This document shows, piece after piece, positions 44,627 through 51,739 of a stretch of DNA of 64,000 nucleotides; the first letter of the stretch is position 1, and every line of letters starts with the position of its first letter. The stretch comes from Leifsonia shinshuensis (GTDB taxonomy: Bacteria; Actinomycetota; Actinomycetes; Actinomycetales; Microbacteriaceae), in assembly GCF_022606355.1 (NCBI RefSeq), contig NZ_JAHHZQ010000001.1, forward strand, positions 1,054,001 through 1,118,000, read 5' to 3'. A program made the position numbers and the translations under genes. Below the pieces are notes generated by a model. That model worked only from the letters and a program-made list of their open reading frames with translations. It was not told where the DNA came from and did no database searches.

Positions 44627-44858
44627 AATTGGCTCGTTTGCCCTTGAAAATACTGGGATCGGACAGGTTGGCGAAGGTGCGAGAATCATTGATCGCCCGC
44701 AGATCGCCCGCAATGGAAACCGCCCTCGCGTAATCCAGAGCCGCCGAAACCGCGTCGAGGTCGTCGTCGAAGAGATGACCATAGACGTCGAGCGTCATGG
44801 CCGCGGAGGCATGACCGAGCATCCGCTGCACCGCCTTGACGTTCGCGTCGGCGGCAAT
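44625..44858 (-). pseudogene. Tyrosine recombinase (integrase), C-terminal remnant
   Basis: The last 78 codons of a phage-type integrase remain: ANVKAVQRMLGHASAAMTLD holds the box II His, and VYGHL the catalytic Tyr, followed by a C-terminal tail. The catalytic Arg-HxLR region and all N-terminal domains are missing; upstream of about 44858 the frame loses likeness. Its 3' end abuts the attachment repeat, the usual place for an integrase gene in a tRNA-borne island. It cannot be active. Confidence 0.82.
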
Positions 44859-44933
44859 AGGGATCGACGAACACTGCCCCCTTTGCGAGTTCCATCGAGT
44901 TGTCATTCTCGTTCTCTGTCGAGACACCGCAAC

Positions 44934-45548
44934 TCAGCCCGTTCCACCAACCCGCTGCTCGGCACGCTCACGTAACACCGCGGATGCGAGCTCGCAAAAT
45001 CTAGTCCACTCGTCAGAACGCGCGATCGCCTCGGCACTCCAGAGTGACGGATCACTCCTAGTGCGCAGCAACGCCAACCAGTCATCGAGATCGGCAAGCC
45101 CGACCATGTAAGCCCTGTCACAAGGTGAACTGGAGAGAAGTGCAACCGCCGGACGAAATAGCCGGTCGAACTCGATTGCAAGTTCATCTCCGCCCGCGCC
45201 AGGTCCCATCGATGCCAGACTTTCAAGCTGAACTTTTGGGTTCGCAGCGAGCGCCCGGACAGAAGCCATGAGTCTGACCAAGAGCTCGTCTGCGGGTTCA
45301 ACGTCCTCCGGCCTCACCGAAAGAAGCGCCCGAGTTACTCCACTCGAAGCGTCCGACACCTCAACTTAAAGCCCATCATCCTGATACATATCGAGCACGT
45401 AACCGATCGCGTCTATTGGCGCACCGCTCGACTGATATCGATCGGTGATAAAACGCACTCGGTCGTACTGGTTGACCGGCGGCGTCATTCGGCGAATCCG
45501 CTGAACGGAGTGTTCAAGGTGATCGAACCGTCCCCCCGAATCATCCAT
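44934..45548 (-). pseudogene. Immunity-like gene broken by an in-frame TAA
   Basis: A single frame of 204 codons is interrupted once, by TAA at 45366-45368. Before the stop is VRFITDRYQSSGAPIDAIGY then VLDMYQDDGL; directly after it VEVSDASSGVTRALLSVRPE. Together these resemble the small beta-barrel of DUF4926-type proteins found in toxin-immunity loci. A helical region of about 120 residues follows (VRLMASVRALAANPKVQLES). A single Tyr-to-stop change would explain the break. It overlaps the preceding gene by 8 nt, so it was part of that operon. Family naming is tentative. Confidence 0.6.
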
Positions 45549-46143
45549 CCCGAAACGAGTTCAGTGGATCGCCCAGCGGCTGCCCCTTGACCTCTGAGCG
45601 TGATGTTGATGTTGTTTCGCTGACCATACTGATCCGATCTTCGAGTGTGTAGTCCCCAGCGGCGAATCTGGTTGCGGCTTGCTGCTCATACAACGAGGCC
45701 AGCGACTGGCTATCGTCCGAGCCGTATTGGCTTTGGCCAGGTGCAGCCGGCGCGGAGTCGTTCCATGCCCCGCCGTAGTACCCGTGGTTCTACCGGTTTA
45801 GGTCGGCAGGCACGAAAAAGCCCCAGATTCCGTTCGAAAGCTCAGTCGCTGCGAACGTGACCGGAAGGCCGTCGAGCCCTATTAGCTGGTATACGTCCGC
45901 GCGTGATCGCTGCGCGGGATGCTCTGGGTGAGCAACAACTACCCACTCGTGAAGCGGCTTCCAAGGCGTTTCTGACCACGGATCACAACCTCCGACGTCG
46001 AGATGGTCGCCTTCAAACCCGATTCCGGCAGGCACCCACCCCTGCGTTACCGCGTCGCTATCCTTCGCGAAGCCTTCACGGAGGCCCGATTCAAAGTTGA
46101 GCTTGCCCATGCTAGTGCTGAAGCACCTCGCTTCGTGATCCAC
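45541..46143 (-). pseudogene. Toxin-operon gene broken by an in-frame TAG
   Basis: The frame has 117 residues up to TAG at 45790-45792 and then stays open for 82 more codons to a TGA at 45541. The first part contains WVPAGIGFEGDHLDVGGCDP, WKPLHEWVVVAHPEH and DVYQLIGLDGLPVTFAATEL. The second is polar and Gln/Ser-rich (SQYGSDDSQSLASLYEQQAA). A CAG-to-TAG change could have produced the stop. It lies 77 bp downstream of the TNT toxin fragment, where an immunity gene is expected, but it is not recognisable as the known TNT antitoxin. The start (46143 or 46110) lacks a ribosome-binding site. Confidence 0.5.
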
Positions 46144-46220
46144 TTAAGTAGTTTGGCTTCCCAGCGCCACATTGTGTGGCTCTCGCGGAGCGAGAAACAC
46201 GCAGTCGGCGCTACGCCAAT

Positions 46221-46517
46221 TCACCTTGACAACGCCTTCAGTATTCCATTTCGGGCAAGGTCTTGGATCGGAGCACCGAATTGAAATTGGACTCCTCCGC
46301 CCCCGCCGAATGCTGTAGCTGCTGCACCCCCGCGGACTATTACCGGTTGGACCGCTTCGTACGGGTAATAGGGCTTCTGGGTCTCATAGAAGGAAGGCAG
46401 ACCGCGCTTGCTGAACGGCGTGCCATCGGGGGCGACATAACTCCCGGTGGGGTCGCCATACCGGTCGACTACGGTCCCCGGTTCGAGCGTGGTCTCGACG
46501 GGCTTGCCCAGAAGCCG
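46221..46517 (-). pseudogene. TNT-type NAD+ glycohydrolase toxin domain, startless fragment
   Basis: Translation of 98 codons on the minus strand gives a nearly complete TNT (tuberculosis necrotizing toxin) domain: GTVVDRYGDPTGSYVAPDGT, PFSKRGLPSFYETQKPY, a YEAVQPVIV strand, FGGGGGVQFQFGAPI and a closing LARNGILKAL helix. The Arg of DRYG, the Tyr of GSY and the Gln of GGGVQF match conserved positions of the family. A TGA at 46518-46520 closes the frame upstream and no ATG, GTG or TTG precedes the domain. The delivery part is lost, 28 bp from the attachment repeat at 46548. It is a relic of a polymorphic toxin. Confidence 0.75.
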
Positions 46518-46547
46518 TCATTCCGGCGCAGCGGAAGCCTGTCAATC

Positions 46548-46577
46548 GGGTTCGAGTCCCACTGGGGGCACTGGTCT
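46548..46577. repeat. Attachment site, 30-bp direct repeat copy 2
   Basis: This is identical over 30 bases to the tRNA 3' region at 44597-44626, but what precedes it has no tRNA 5' half. It marks the right end of the first island and the left end of the second. Confidence 0.88.
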
Positions 46578-46650
46578 GTTCGACCCGCGATCACCTGAGA
46601 ACTCTGCGACCCGGATGCCCTCCGAGTGCGCAGGATCGCGATCCGAGACC

Positions 46651-47115
46651 CTACGGCCCGGTGGCTGCGCTCGATGGCCAGTGTTCGGGCGCCCAGTCTC
46701 CGGTGGTGTCTGTGGTTTGCCCGACCTCGATCAGGTGGCCGTCGGGGTCGCGGAGATAGCAGCGGATCTCGGTCTGGTGTTGTTTGGGTGGTGTCAGGAA
46801 GTGCGCGCCGCGAGCGCTCCATTCTGCGTACACGGTGGCGATGTCTTTGACGCGGATATTGAGGAAGCTGCTGACCCTGTCGGGGTCCTCGGGCGTCGCC
46901 AAGGTGACCGTCGGCTTGTCGTCGGTCGGGCCTCCGCCGACATTGATGATGATCCAGCTGTTCGACAAGGAGACGTAGGTGAGCCCTCCAGGGCCGGAGA
47001 AGACCACGCGGCCGCCGAGTACTTCGGTGTAGAAGCGTCTGGAGCGTTCGACGTCGTCGGAGACGATGAAGTGGGCCAGCACGATCCCTTCGGGAGACTT
47101 CGGGAGTTCAGGCAT
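46651..47115 (-). CDS. VOC family protein
   Basis: The 154-residue protein has two VOC modules: GIVLAHFIVSDDVERSRRFY then TEVLGGRVVFSGPGG at the N-terminus, and RGAHFLTPPKQHQTEIRCYL then RDPDGHLIEVGQT at the C-terminus. His and Glu at metal-ligand positions (LAHF, LIEVG) suggest a metal-dependent lyase, dioxygenase or resistance role. ATG 47115 has GGAGGT upstream. It is the first gene of the second island and is divergent from the carbonic-anhydrase-like gene. Confidence 0.85.
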   Translation of the reverse strand: MPELPKSPEGIVLAHFIVSDDVERSRRFYTEVLGGRVVFSGPGGLTYVSLSNSWIIINVGGGPTDDKPTVTLATPEDPDRVSSFLNIRVKDIATVYAEWSARGAHFLTPPKQHQTEIRCYLRDPDGHLIEVGQTTDTTGDWAPEHWPSSAATGP

Positions 47116-47300
47116 GATCGACCTCCGGTTCTCGGGCGCGGATTCGCTGCGCGACGACGAGACGCCGACCGGCCCGTGCGCACAGCCTTGCACTTGCGAC
47201 GGTTCGCGCACACCCCCAGCTGATGCCCGCGGTTCCCGGGCGGACGTACGTGCTCCTGGGGGCTTGGGCCGTCGTGCTGCAGGGGGGTACTTTCTGCCAT

Positions 47301-47804
47301 ATGAGCATCATTGATGAAGCGTTGGCTGCGAATGCGGCTCTGGCGTCGTCCTACGACCCCGCCCTGGCCGCGCCTCCTGCTCCGAAGGTCGCGATCGTCA
47401 CGTGCGCCGATCCGCGGCTGACCGGTGTGGTTCGCCTGATGGGTCTGCAGGACGCCGATGTCGACCTGATCCGCAACGTCGGCACCGTCGTGGATGACGA
47501 CGCGCTGCGATCCCTTCTGGTCTCCACTCGGGTCCTGGGTTCCAAGGAGATCATGATCATCAACCACAACGAGTGTGGATTGACGGTCTTCTCCGGAGAC
47601 GAGCTCGCGGAACGACTCCGCACCGAGACCGGCAGCGCGCCGATCACACCGGTGACGTTCTACACGTTCACCGATGCGGAGGAGAACACGCGCCTCCAGA
47701 TGCAGCGCGTGCGTTCACATCCCTGGATCGCAGACGACGTGCCGGTCCGCGGGTTCATCTTCGATGTGCACACCGGCCGGCTGACCGAAGTCTCGGCCGC
47801 CTGA
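47301..47804 (+). CDS. Short beta-carbonic-anhydrase-like protein
   Basis: The 167-residue protein keeps the zinc ligands C35, H89 and C92 and the D37-R39 dyad (TCADPRL, NHNECG). It is shorter than the enzyme at 14229 and resembles the Rv1284-like small beta-carbonic anhydrases. ATG 47301 is chosen; the frame upstream is not family-like. It sits 14 bp before the alpha/beta hydrolase gene and probably shares its transcript. Confidence 0.88.
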   Translation: MSIIDEALAANAALASSYDPALAAPPAPKVAIVTCADPRLTGVVRLMGLQDADVDLIRNVGTVVDDDALRSLLVSTRVLGSKEIMIINHNECGLTVFSGDELAERLRTETGSAPITPVTFYTFTDAEENTRLQMQRVRSHPWIADDVPVRGFIFDVHTGRLTEVSAA

Positions 47805-47818
47805 TCGGAAGTCACGCC

Positions 47819-48730
47819 GTGCCGAGTGCGCAGATGCAGCAGGTGCTGGCCGTCTTGAAAGAGCGGCAGCTGCGCAGCGCCATGGAGCCTCCCGTGCCGA
47901 TCGCAGAGGCTCGGGACGGCTTCATCCCGGCCGCTGCGATCCACCCCATTCCCGCGGATGTGCACGTCACGGAGGTCGAGGTCGGTGGATGCGTCGCCTA
48001 TTGGCTCGACGCACCCGACGCCGACTCCGACACCGCCCTCCTGTTCCTGCACGGCGGCGGCTTCCAGCTGGGCTCGCTCACCAGCGATGGAGAACTGGCC
48101 TCCAGGATCGGCCGCGCGGCCGGTATGCGCGTCCTGTTCCTCGAGTATCGCCTCGCACCGGAGCACCCGTTCCCGGCAGCCCTGGACGACGTCAGGTCGG
48201 CGTGGGCGTGGCTTCTGAACGATCGCGGCCTCGATGCGCCTTCGCTCGCGGTCGCCGGCGATTCGGCCGGCGGGGGGCTTGCGGTCTCACTCCTGGTCGC
48301 GACGCGTGACGAGGGCGACGCCCTACCGGCCGCAGCGGTCCTCATGTCGCCGACCGTGGACCTCACCAGCTCAGGAGAATCGATGCGAGACCGCGTCGAC
48401 CAGGATCCGATCTCCACGCCGGAGCTGCTCCGACGGCTGGCATCCGACTACCTCGACGGCGCAGACCCCGCGGCGCCGCTCGCAACCCCGCTGTTCGCCT
48501 CGCTCCGTGGCCTTCCACCCGTTCTCATCCAAGTCGGAACCGCCGATCTGCTCCTCAGTGACTCCGTTCGCCTCGACGCGGCGATCAGGGCGGCCGACGG
48601 ACCGGTGACCCTCGAGATCGGCGAAGGGCTCCCGCACGTGTATCAGCTCAACGCGGACACGCCGGAGGCGATGGAGGCAACGACGCGAATCGGCCGGTTC
48701 TTGCGACACAACGTCCGTACCGCGCCGTGA
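47819..48730 (+). CDS. Alpha/beta hydrolase, HSL-type esterase
   Basis: The 303-residue hydrolase has the oxyanion motif HGGG (78-81), nucleophile S149 in GDSAGG, and D243 (GTADLLL) plus H273 (LPHVYQ) completing the triad. It acts on short-chain esters or lactones and has no signal peptide. GTG 47819 follows GGAAG at 7 nt. Cotranscription with the carbonic-anhydrase-like gene is likely. Confidence 0.9.
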   Translation: MPSAQMQQVLAVLKERQLRSAMEPPVPIAEARDGFIPAAAIHPIPADVHVTEVEVGGCVAYWLDAPDADSDTALLFLHGGGFQLGSLTSDGELASRIGRAAGMRVLFLEYRLAPEHPFPAALDDVRSAWAWLLNDRGLDAPSLAVAGDSAGGGLAVSLLVATRDEGDALPAAAVLMSPTVDLTSSGESMRDRVDQDPISTPELLRRLASDYLDGADPAAPLATPLFASLRGLPPVLIQVGTADLLLSDSVRLDAAIRAADGPVTLEIGEGLPHVYQLNADTPEAMEATTRIGRFLRHNVRTAP

Positions 48731-48785
48731 TGCTCACCCGGTAGGTCCGGAACCGCGGCCGGCTGAGGATCACGCAACCCGTGAG

Positions 48786-49004
48786 TCAGGATCGCGTTGG
48801 GCTCCCGGGACCGTGTAGACGGCCGGTCGCGGAGTCGATCCAGTTGCCCGATCCGGTTACCCGGTGCCAGCGCTTGTGGAACGCGAGGTCGGTGCCTTCT
48901 GCTTCGACGACGGCCGCACCGCACAGATCGCAGATGCGCAGGATGACGATGTCGCCGCCCGCGGTCGTGACCGAGATCGACCCCTCCGGAAATGCAATAC
49001 CCAT
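48786..49004 (-). CDS. Small Cys/His protein, possibly zinc-binding
   Basis: The 72-residue protein has CDLCG and a later HKRWH, which could form a zinc site, and a beta-rich N-terminus (GSISVTTAGGDIVILRI). ATG 49004 follows AGGAG at 7 nt. I cannot assign a function. It is the last gene before the degenerate third attachment copy. Confidence 0.6.
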   Translation of the reverse strand: MGIAFPEGSISVTTAGGDIVILRICDLCGAAVVEAEGTDLAFHKRWHRVTGSGNWIDSATGRLHGPGSPTRS

Positions 49005-49060
49005 CACGCTGCTCCTCTCGCTTGTCTCGCGACCGCCTCGCCATCAGCGGGATGGCATCC

Positions 49061-49082
49061 GGGTCGAGTCCCACGGGGGCAC
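49061..49082. repeat. Degenerate third copy of the tRNA attachment core
   Basis: The 22 bases match the 24-base core of the tRNA 3' end with two single-base deletions (GGGT-CGAGTCCCAC-GGGGGCAC). It marks the likely right end of a second, older island. Confidence 0.7.
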
Positions 49083-49104
49083 CGATCCGGCGAGACCGAC
49101 CGAT

Positions 49105-49404
49105 TCAGGCCGTGTCGCGCCCGCCTCCGACGTCGACGCTCGCATCGGCCGTTCTCGCACGGTGGAGCACGAACGTCACGAGCGCCAGGGCGATGCCGAC
49201 GAACGCCGTGATGCCGCCGACCGTGGCCCACACCGAACTGGCCGCGACCACCTCGATGCCTCCGGACAGACTCGTCGTGGTCGACGCCATGGAGTAGATG
49301 GCCCAGAGCCCTGCTCCGATCAGAGCGAGGACGCCGCCGAGGAAGTATCCGAGCTTGGCAAGGCCTCCCTCGGCCTCGAGCCTCCCGCTGTCGATGTCCG
49401 TCAC
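49105..49404 (-). CDS. Two-span membrane protein, unknown function
   Basis: The 99-residue protein has two hydrophobic segments (LGYFLGGVLALIGAGLWAIY and TVGGITAFVGIALALVTFVL) with both ends probably cytoplasmic. No domain is recognised. GTG 49404 starts it, without a clear ribosome-binding site. It lies just outside the islands. Confidence 0.65.
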   Translation of the reverse strand: MTDIDSGRLEAEGGLAKLGYFLGGVLALIGAGLWAIYSMASTTTSLSGGIEVVAASSVWATVGGITAFVGIALALVTFVLHRARTADASVDVGGGRDTA

Positions 49405-49447
49405 AGCATCGAGCTTACCGATGCCGCACGCTCAGACAACGACCTCC

Positions 49448-50011
49448 TCAGCGCACCACGTCGTACACCAGCTTCTGAACTCCGTTGCCGTACACGTCGT
49501 GCTCGACCACCGTGAGCGTCACCGTCGCGTGGGCCGACTCGCTGAAGAGACGGGCGCCCTCCCCCAACAGCAGCGGGAAGACCAGCAGGTGATAGCGGTC
49601 GACCAGGTCGGCGTCCGCCAGGGCGCGGGCGAGCGCGAGGCTGCCGTGAACGATGATCGGGCCGCCGTCGCCGCGCTTGAGCTCGGCGACCTCGTCGAGC
49701 GAGTGGAGGATGGTGGCCGGCCAGCGCTCGTCGTCGTGGTCGAGCGTGGTCGACACGACGTAGCGTGGCATCGCGTTGTAACCGGCGAACTCCTCCATCG
49801 CCGGCCACACCGGGGCGAACAGCTCGTAGCTGGTGCGGCCGAGCAGGACGGCGGTCGACTCCTCCTGCTCGCGGCCCTTGAGCTCGTAGGCGGCAGGGTC
49901 GAACTCGACGCCGCGGAACGTCCATCCGGCATTGCGGTACGCGGCGTCGTCGCCGGGCGCCTGGGCGACGCCGTCTGCTGAGACGAACCCGGACACGATG
50001 AGGGTGCGCAT
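49448..50011 (-). CDS. Dihydrofolate reductase-like (RibD C-terminal) protein
   Basis: The 187-residue protein has the RibD_C fold: LIVSGFVSADGVAQAPG at the N-terminus, AVLLGRTSYELFAPVWP, and GGPIIVHGSLALARALADAD. It probably reduces an unknown substrate with NADPH. Two palindromic sites lie 43-71 bp upstream of the ATG and match the one before the ArsR gene, so it is likely part of that regulon. Confidence 0.88.
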   Translation of the reverse strand: MRTLIVSGFVSADGVAQAPGDDAAYRNAGWTFRGVEFDPAAYELKGREQEESTAVLLGRTSYELFAPVWPAMEEFAGYNAMPRYVVSTTLDHDDERWPATILHSLDEVAELKRGDGGPIIVHGSLALARALADADLVDRYHLLVFPLLLGEGARLFSESAHATVTLTVVEHDVYGNGVQKLVYDVVR

Positions 50012-50053
50012 GGTGGGTCCTTCCTGGAAGCGGCGGTCCGTCCGCCGCGTATT

Positions 50054-50082
50054 GAACCTGTTAGTTCTGAACCTATCAGTTC
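50054..50082. promoter_or_regulatory. Two tandem ArsR-type operator sites
   Basis: GAACCTGTTAGTTC (50054-50067) and GAACCTATCAGTTC (50069-50082) share the symmetric frame GAAC-N6-GTTC with centres 15 bp apart. They lie upstream of the DHFR-like gene. The same motif precedes the ArsR gene at 50979. Confidence 0.75.
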
Positions 50083-50137
50083 AATAAGCGCTCTGACAAG
50101 ACACGATGGACGGGACGACGGGAGGTCGCCGCCCCGA

Positions 50138-50584
50138 TCAGCCCTCCGCGATCTCCCCCAGCACGTCGAGGAAGGTCTGCCACCCGGCGATGGTGCCGAG
50201 TCGCTGTTCGTCGGTGAAGCCCGGAGTCTGCTGCCTCATCCGCAGGCGCGTGCCGGCCGGCGTGGGCGTGAACTCCACGGTGAGCACGGCGCGCTCGCCC
50301 GCAGCGGGACGGTCGGTGAGCGTCATGACCAGGCGCGAGGGCGGATCGACCTCCACGAACTCGCCCGCCCAGTCGATCGTGTTCCCGTCGGGGAGCACCA
50401 TCATCGCGGACCACGCACGACCGGGCTCCGCACGGTAGTCGAGGCCGTCGAGCGGCACCTGGACCTCCCGGCCGCCGAACCAGCGGGCGAACGACTCGGG
50501 GGTGGTCCACGCCGCGAAGACCGCGGCGGGCGGCGCGGCGAACTCGCGGTCGATCTCGATGCCGTCCTCGGTGATGCCGGTCAT
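50138..50584 (-). CDS. SRPBCC / AHSA1 domain protein
   Basis: The 148-residue START-like protein has IDREFAAPPAAVFAAWTTPE and FARWFGG at the N-terminus and LRMRQQTPGFTDEQR with AGWQTFLDVLGEI at the C-terminus, standard for AHSA1 relatives. These bind hydrophobic ligands. Its ATG overlaps the ArsR stop by 4 nt, so the two are cotranslated, a pairing common in actinobacteria. Confidence 0.92.
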   Translation of the reverse strand: MTGITEDGIEIDREFAAPPAAVFAAWTTPESFARWFGGREVQVPLDGLDYRAEPGRAWSAMMVLPDGNTIDWAGEFVEVDPPSRLVMTLTDRPAAGERAVLTVEFTPTPAGTRLRMRQQTPGFTDEQRLGTIAGWQTFLDVLGEIAEG

Positions 50585-50946
50585 TGCGCGTCCCTCTCGC
50601 CCGATTCGTCGTCGTTCGTCGCCGAGGCGGCGAGGAAATCGTCGAGCGCGTCGAAGCTGTCGCCCCAGAACACCCGGTAGTCGTCGATCCACGCGGACGC
50701 CGCAGCGAGCGGTCGCGCGTCGAGCATCGCCGGGCGATACTGCGCGTCCCGGCCACGCGACACCAGACCGGCGCCCTCGAGAACGCGCAGATGCTTGGAG
50801 ACCGCGGTGAAACTCATGTCGAACGGGGCGGCGAGATCGCCGACGTTCGCGGAGCCGCGGGTCAGCCGGGCCAGGATGGCGCGCCGCGTCGGATCCGCCA
50901 GCGCCGCGAACGTGCGACTCAGCGGGTCCTCCACTGTCTTGGTCAT
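50581..50946 (-). CDS. ArsR-family transcriptional regulator
   Basis: The 121-residue winged-helix protein has LADPTRRAILARL and SFTAVSKHLRVLEGAGLVSR, the classic ArsR recognition core. It lacks the Cys metal sites of ArsR/SmtB, as usual for the AHSA1-linked group. Its own operator copy lies 33 bp upstream (50979-50992), implying autoregulation together with the AHSA1 gene and the DHFR-like gene. Confidence 0.93.
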   Translation of the reverse strand: MTKTVEDPLSRTFAALADPTRRAILARLTRGSANVGDLAAPFDMSFTAVSKHLRVLEGAGLVSRGRDAQYRPAMLDARPLAAASAWIDDYRVFWGDSFDALDDFLAASATNDDESGERDAQ

Positions 50947-50978
50947 GAGCCCTCCGATCCTCCAGCTCAGCACGTACT

Positions 50979-50992
50979 GAACTGATGAGTTC
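50979..50992. promoter_or_regulatory. ArsR-type operator upstream of the arsR-AHSA1 pair
   Basis: GAACTGATGAGTTC is a perfect 5-4-5 palindrome and a third instance of GAAC-N6-GTTC within 1 kb. Confidence 0.7.
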
Positions 50993-51080
50993 GATACCAG
51001 GCTAACAGCCTGTCCGCCACGACGATCCGTGCGAGGGGCGACATCGCGTCCTCCGACCTGCGGGCGGCTACCGTGAAGGT

Positions 51081-51674
51081 GTGAGCCGCACCCTCGCCTT
51101 CCCCGTCAGTTCTGCGCTCGAAGTCCGCCGCAGCCGGTTCCTCGGGAGCGCCCTCCCCGTCGCCGACCGGGAGGGCGCTCTCGCCGAGGTCGCGCGGCTG
51201 CGAGCCGAGCACCCCGGTGCCGCACACGTCTGCTGGGCGCTGCTGGCCGGCGGCCAGTCCGGGATGTCGGACGACGGTGAGCCCTCGGGCACGGCGGGAC
51301 GGCCGATCCTGGAGGTGCTGCGTCATCACGAGCTGGAGGGCGTGCTCGGAGTCGTCGTCCGCTACTTCGGCGGGGTCAAGCTCGGCGCCGGCGGGCTGGT
51401 GCGCGCCTACACCGACGCGATCGCGACGGCGCTCGCCGACGCGGAGACGGTCGAACGCGTGCGAGAGACCGTCCTGGAGTTGCGCGCAGACTATGCGGAC
51501 GCCGAACGCGTGCGCCGGTGGGCCGACGCTGAGGGGTTCGCGGAGCCCGAGGCCGAGTACGGCGCGGACGTCGTCCTCCGGCTGCGACTGCCGGAGACGG
51601 AGCGCGCCGCGGCACTCCGCGCGATCGCCGACCTCGGGCAGGGTCGCGTGCGCGTGGACGACCAGGGCGAGTAG
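51081..51674 (+). CDS. YigZ / IMPACT family protein
   Basis: The 197-residue protein has the IMPACT core (RSRFLGSALPVADREGAL, HVCWALLAG, GMSDDGEPSGTAGRPIL, VVVRYFGGVKLGAGGLVRAY). Family members bind translation components in eukaryotes; the bacterial role is unclear. GTG 51081 starts the conserved region after GAAGGTGT. It is followed by a hairpin terminator. Confidence 0.93.
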   Translation: MSRTLAFPVSSALEVRRSRFLGSALPVADREGALAEVARLRAEHPGAAHVCWALLAGGQSGMSDDGEPSGTAGRPILEVLRHHELEGVLGVVVRYFGGVKLGAGGLVRAYTDAIATALADAETVERVRETVLELRADYADAERVRRWADAEGFAEPEAEYGADVVLRLRLPETERAAALRAIADLGQGRVRVDDQGE

Positions 51675-51681
51675 ACGACGG

Positions 51682-51720
51682 AGGCCCGGTCCCCCACGGA
51701 TTTCACAGGGGACCGGGCCT
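51682..51720. terminator. Hairpin between convergent yigZ-like and NADH dehydrogenase genes
   Basis: AGGCCCGGTCCCC and GGGGACCGGGCCT form a perfect 13-bp stem with a 13-nt loop, followed by TTCGTCGTC. Confidence 0.8.
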
Positions 51721-51739
51721 TCGTCGTCAGCAGCGCAGC

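Noticed and set aside
45366-45792. Programmed read-through of TAA/TAG by the adjacent tRNA
   Set aside because: The tRNA anticodon UAA reads UUA, not a stop codon, and the genes are in an eroding island, so plain decay is the simpler reading.
46263-46598. A 111-codon plus-strand frame in the first island
   Set aside because: It is antisense to the TNT domain, which has a clear family pattern on the minus strand.
46577-49061. Second island as an intact mobile element
   Set aside because: It has no integrase, transposase or replication gene; only flanking repeat remnants support past mobility.
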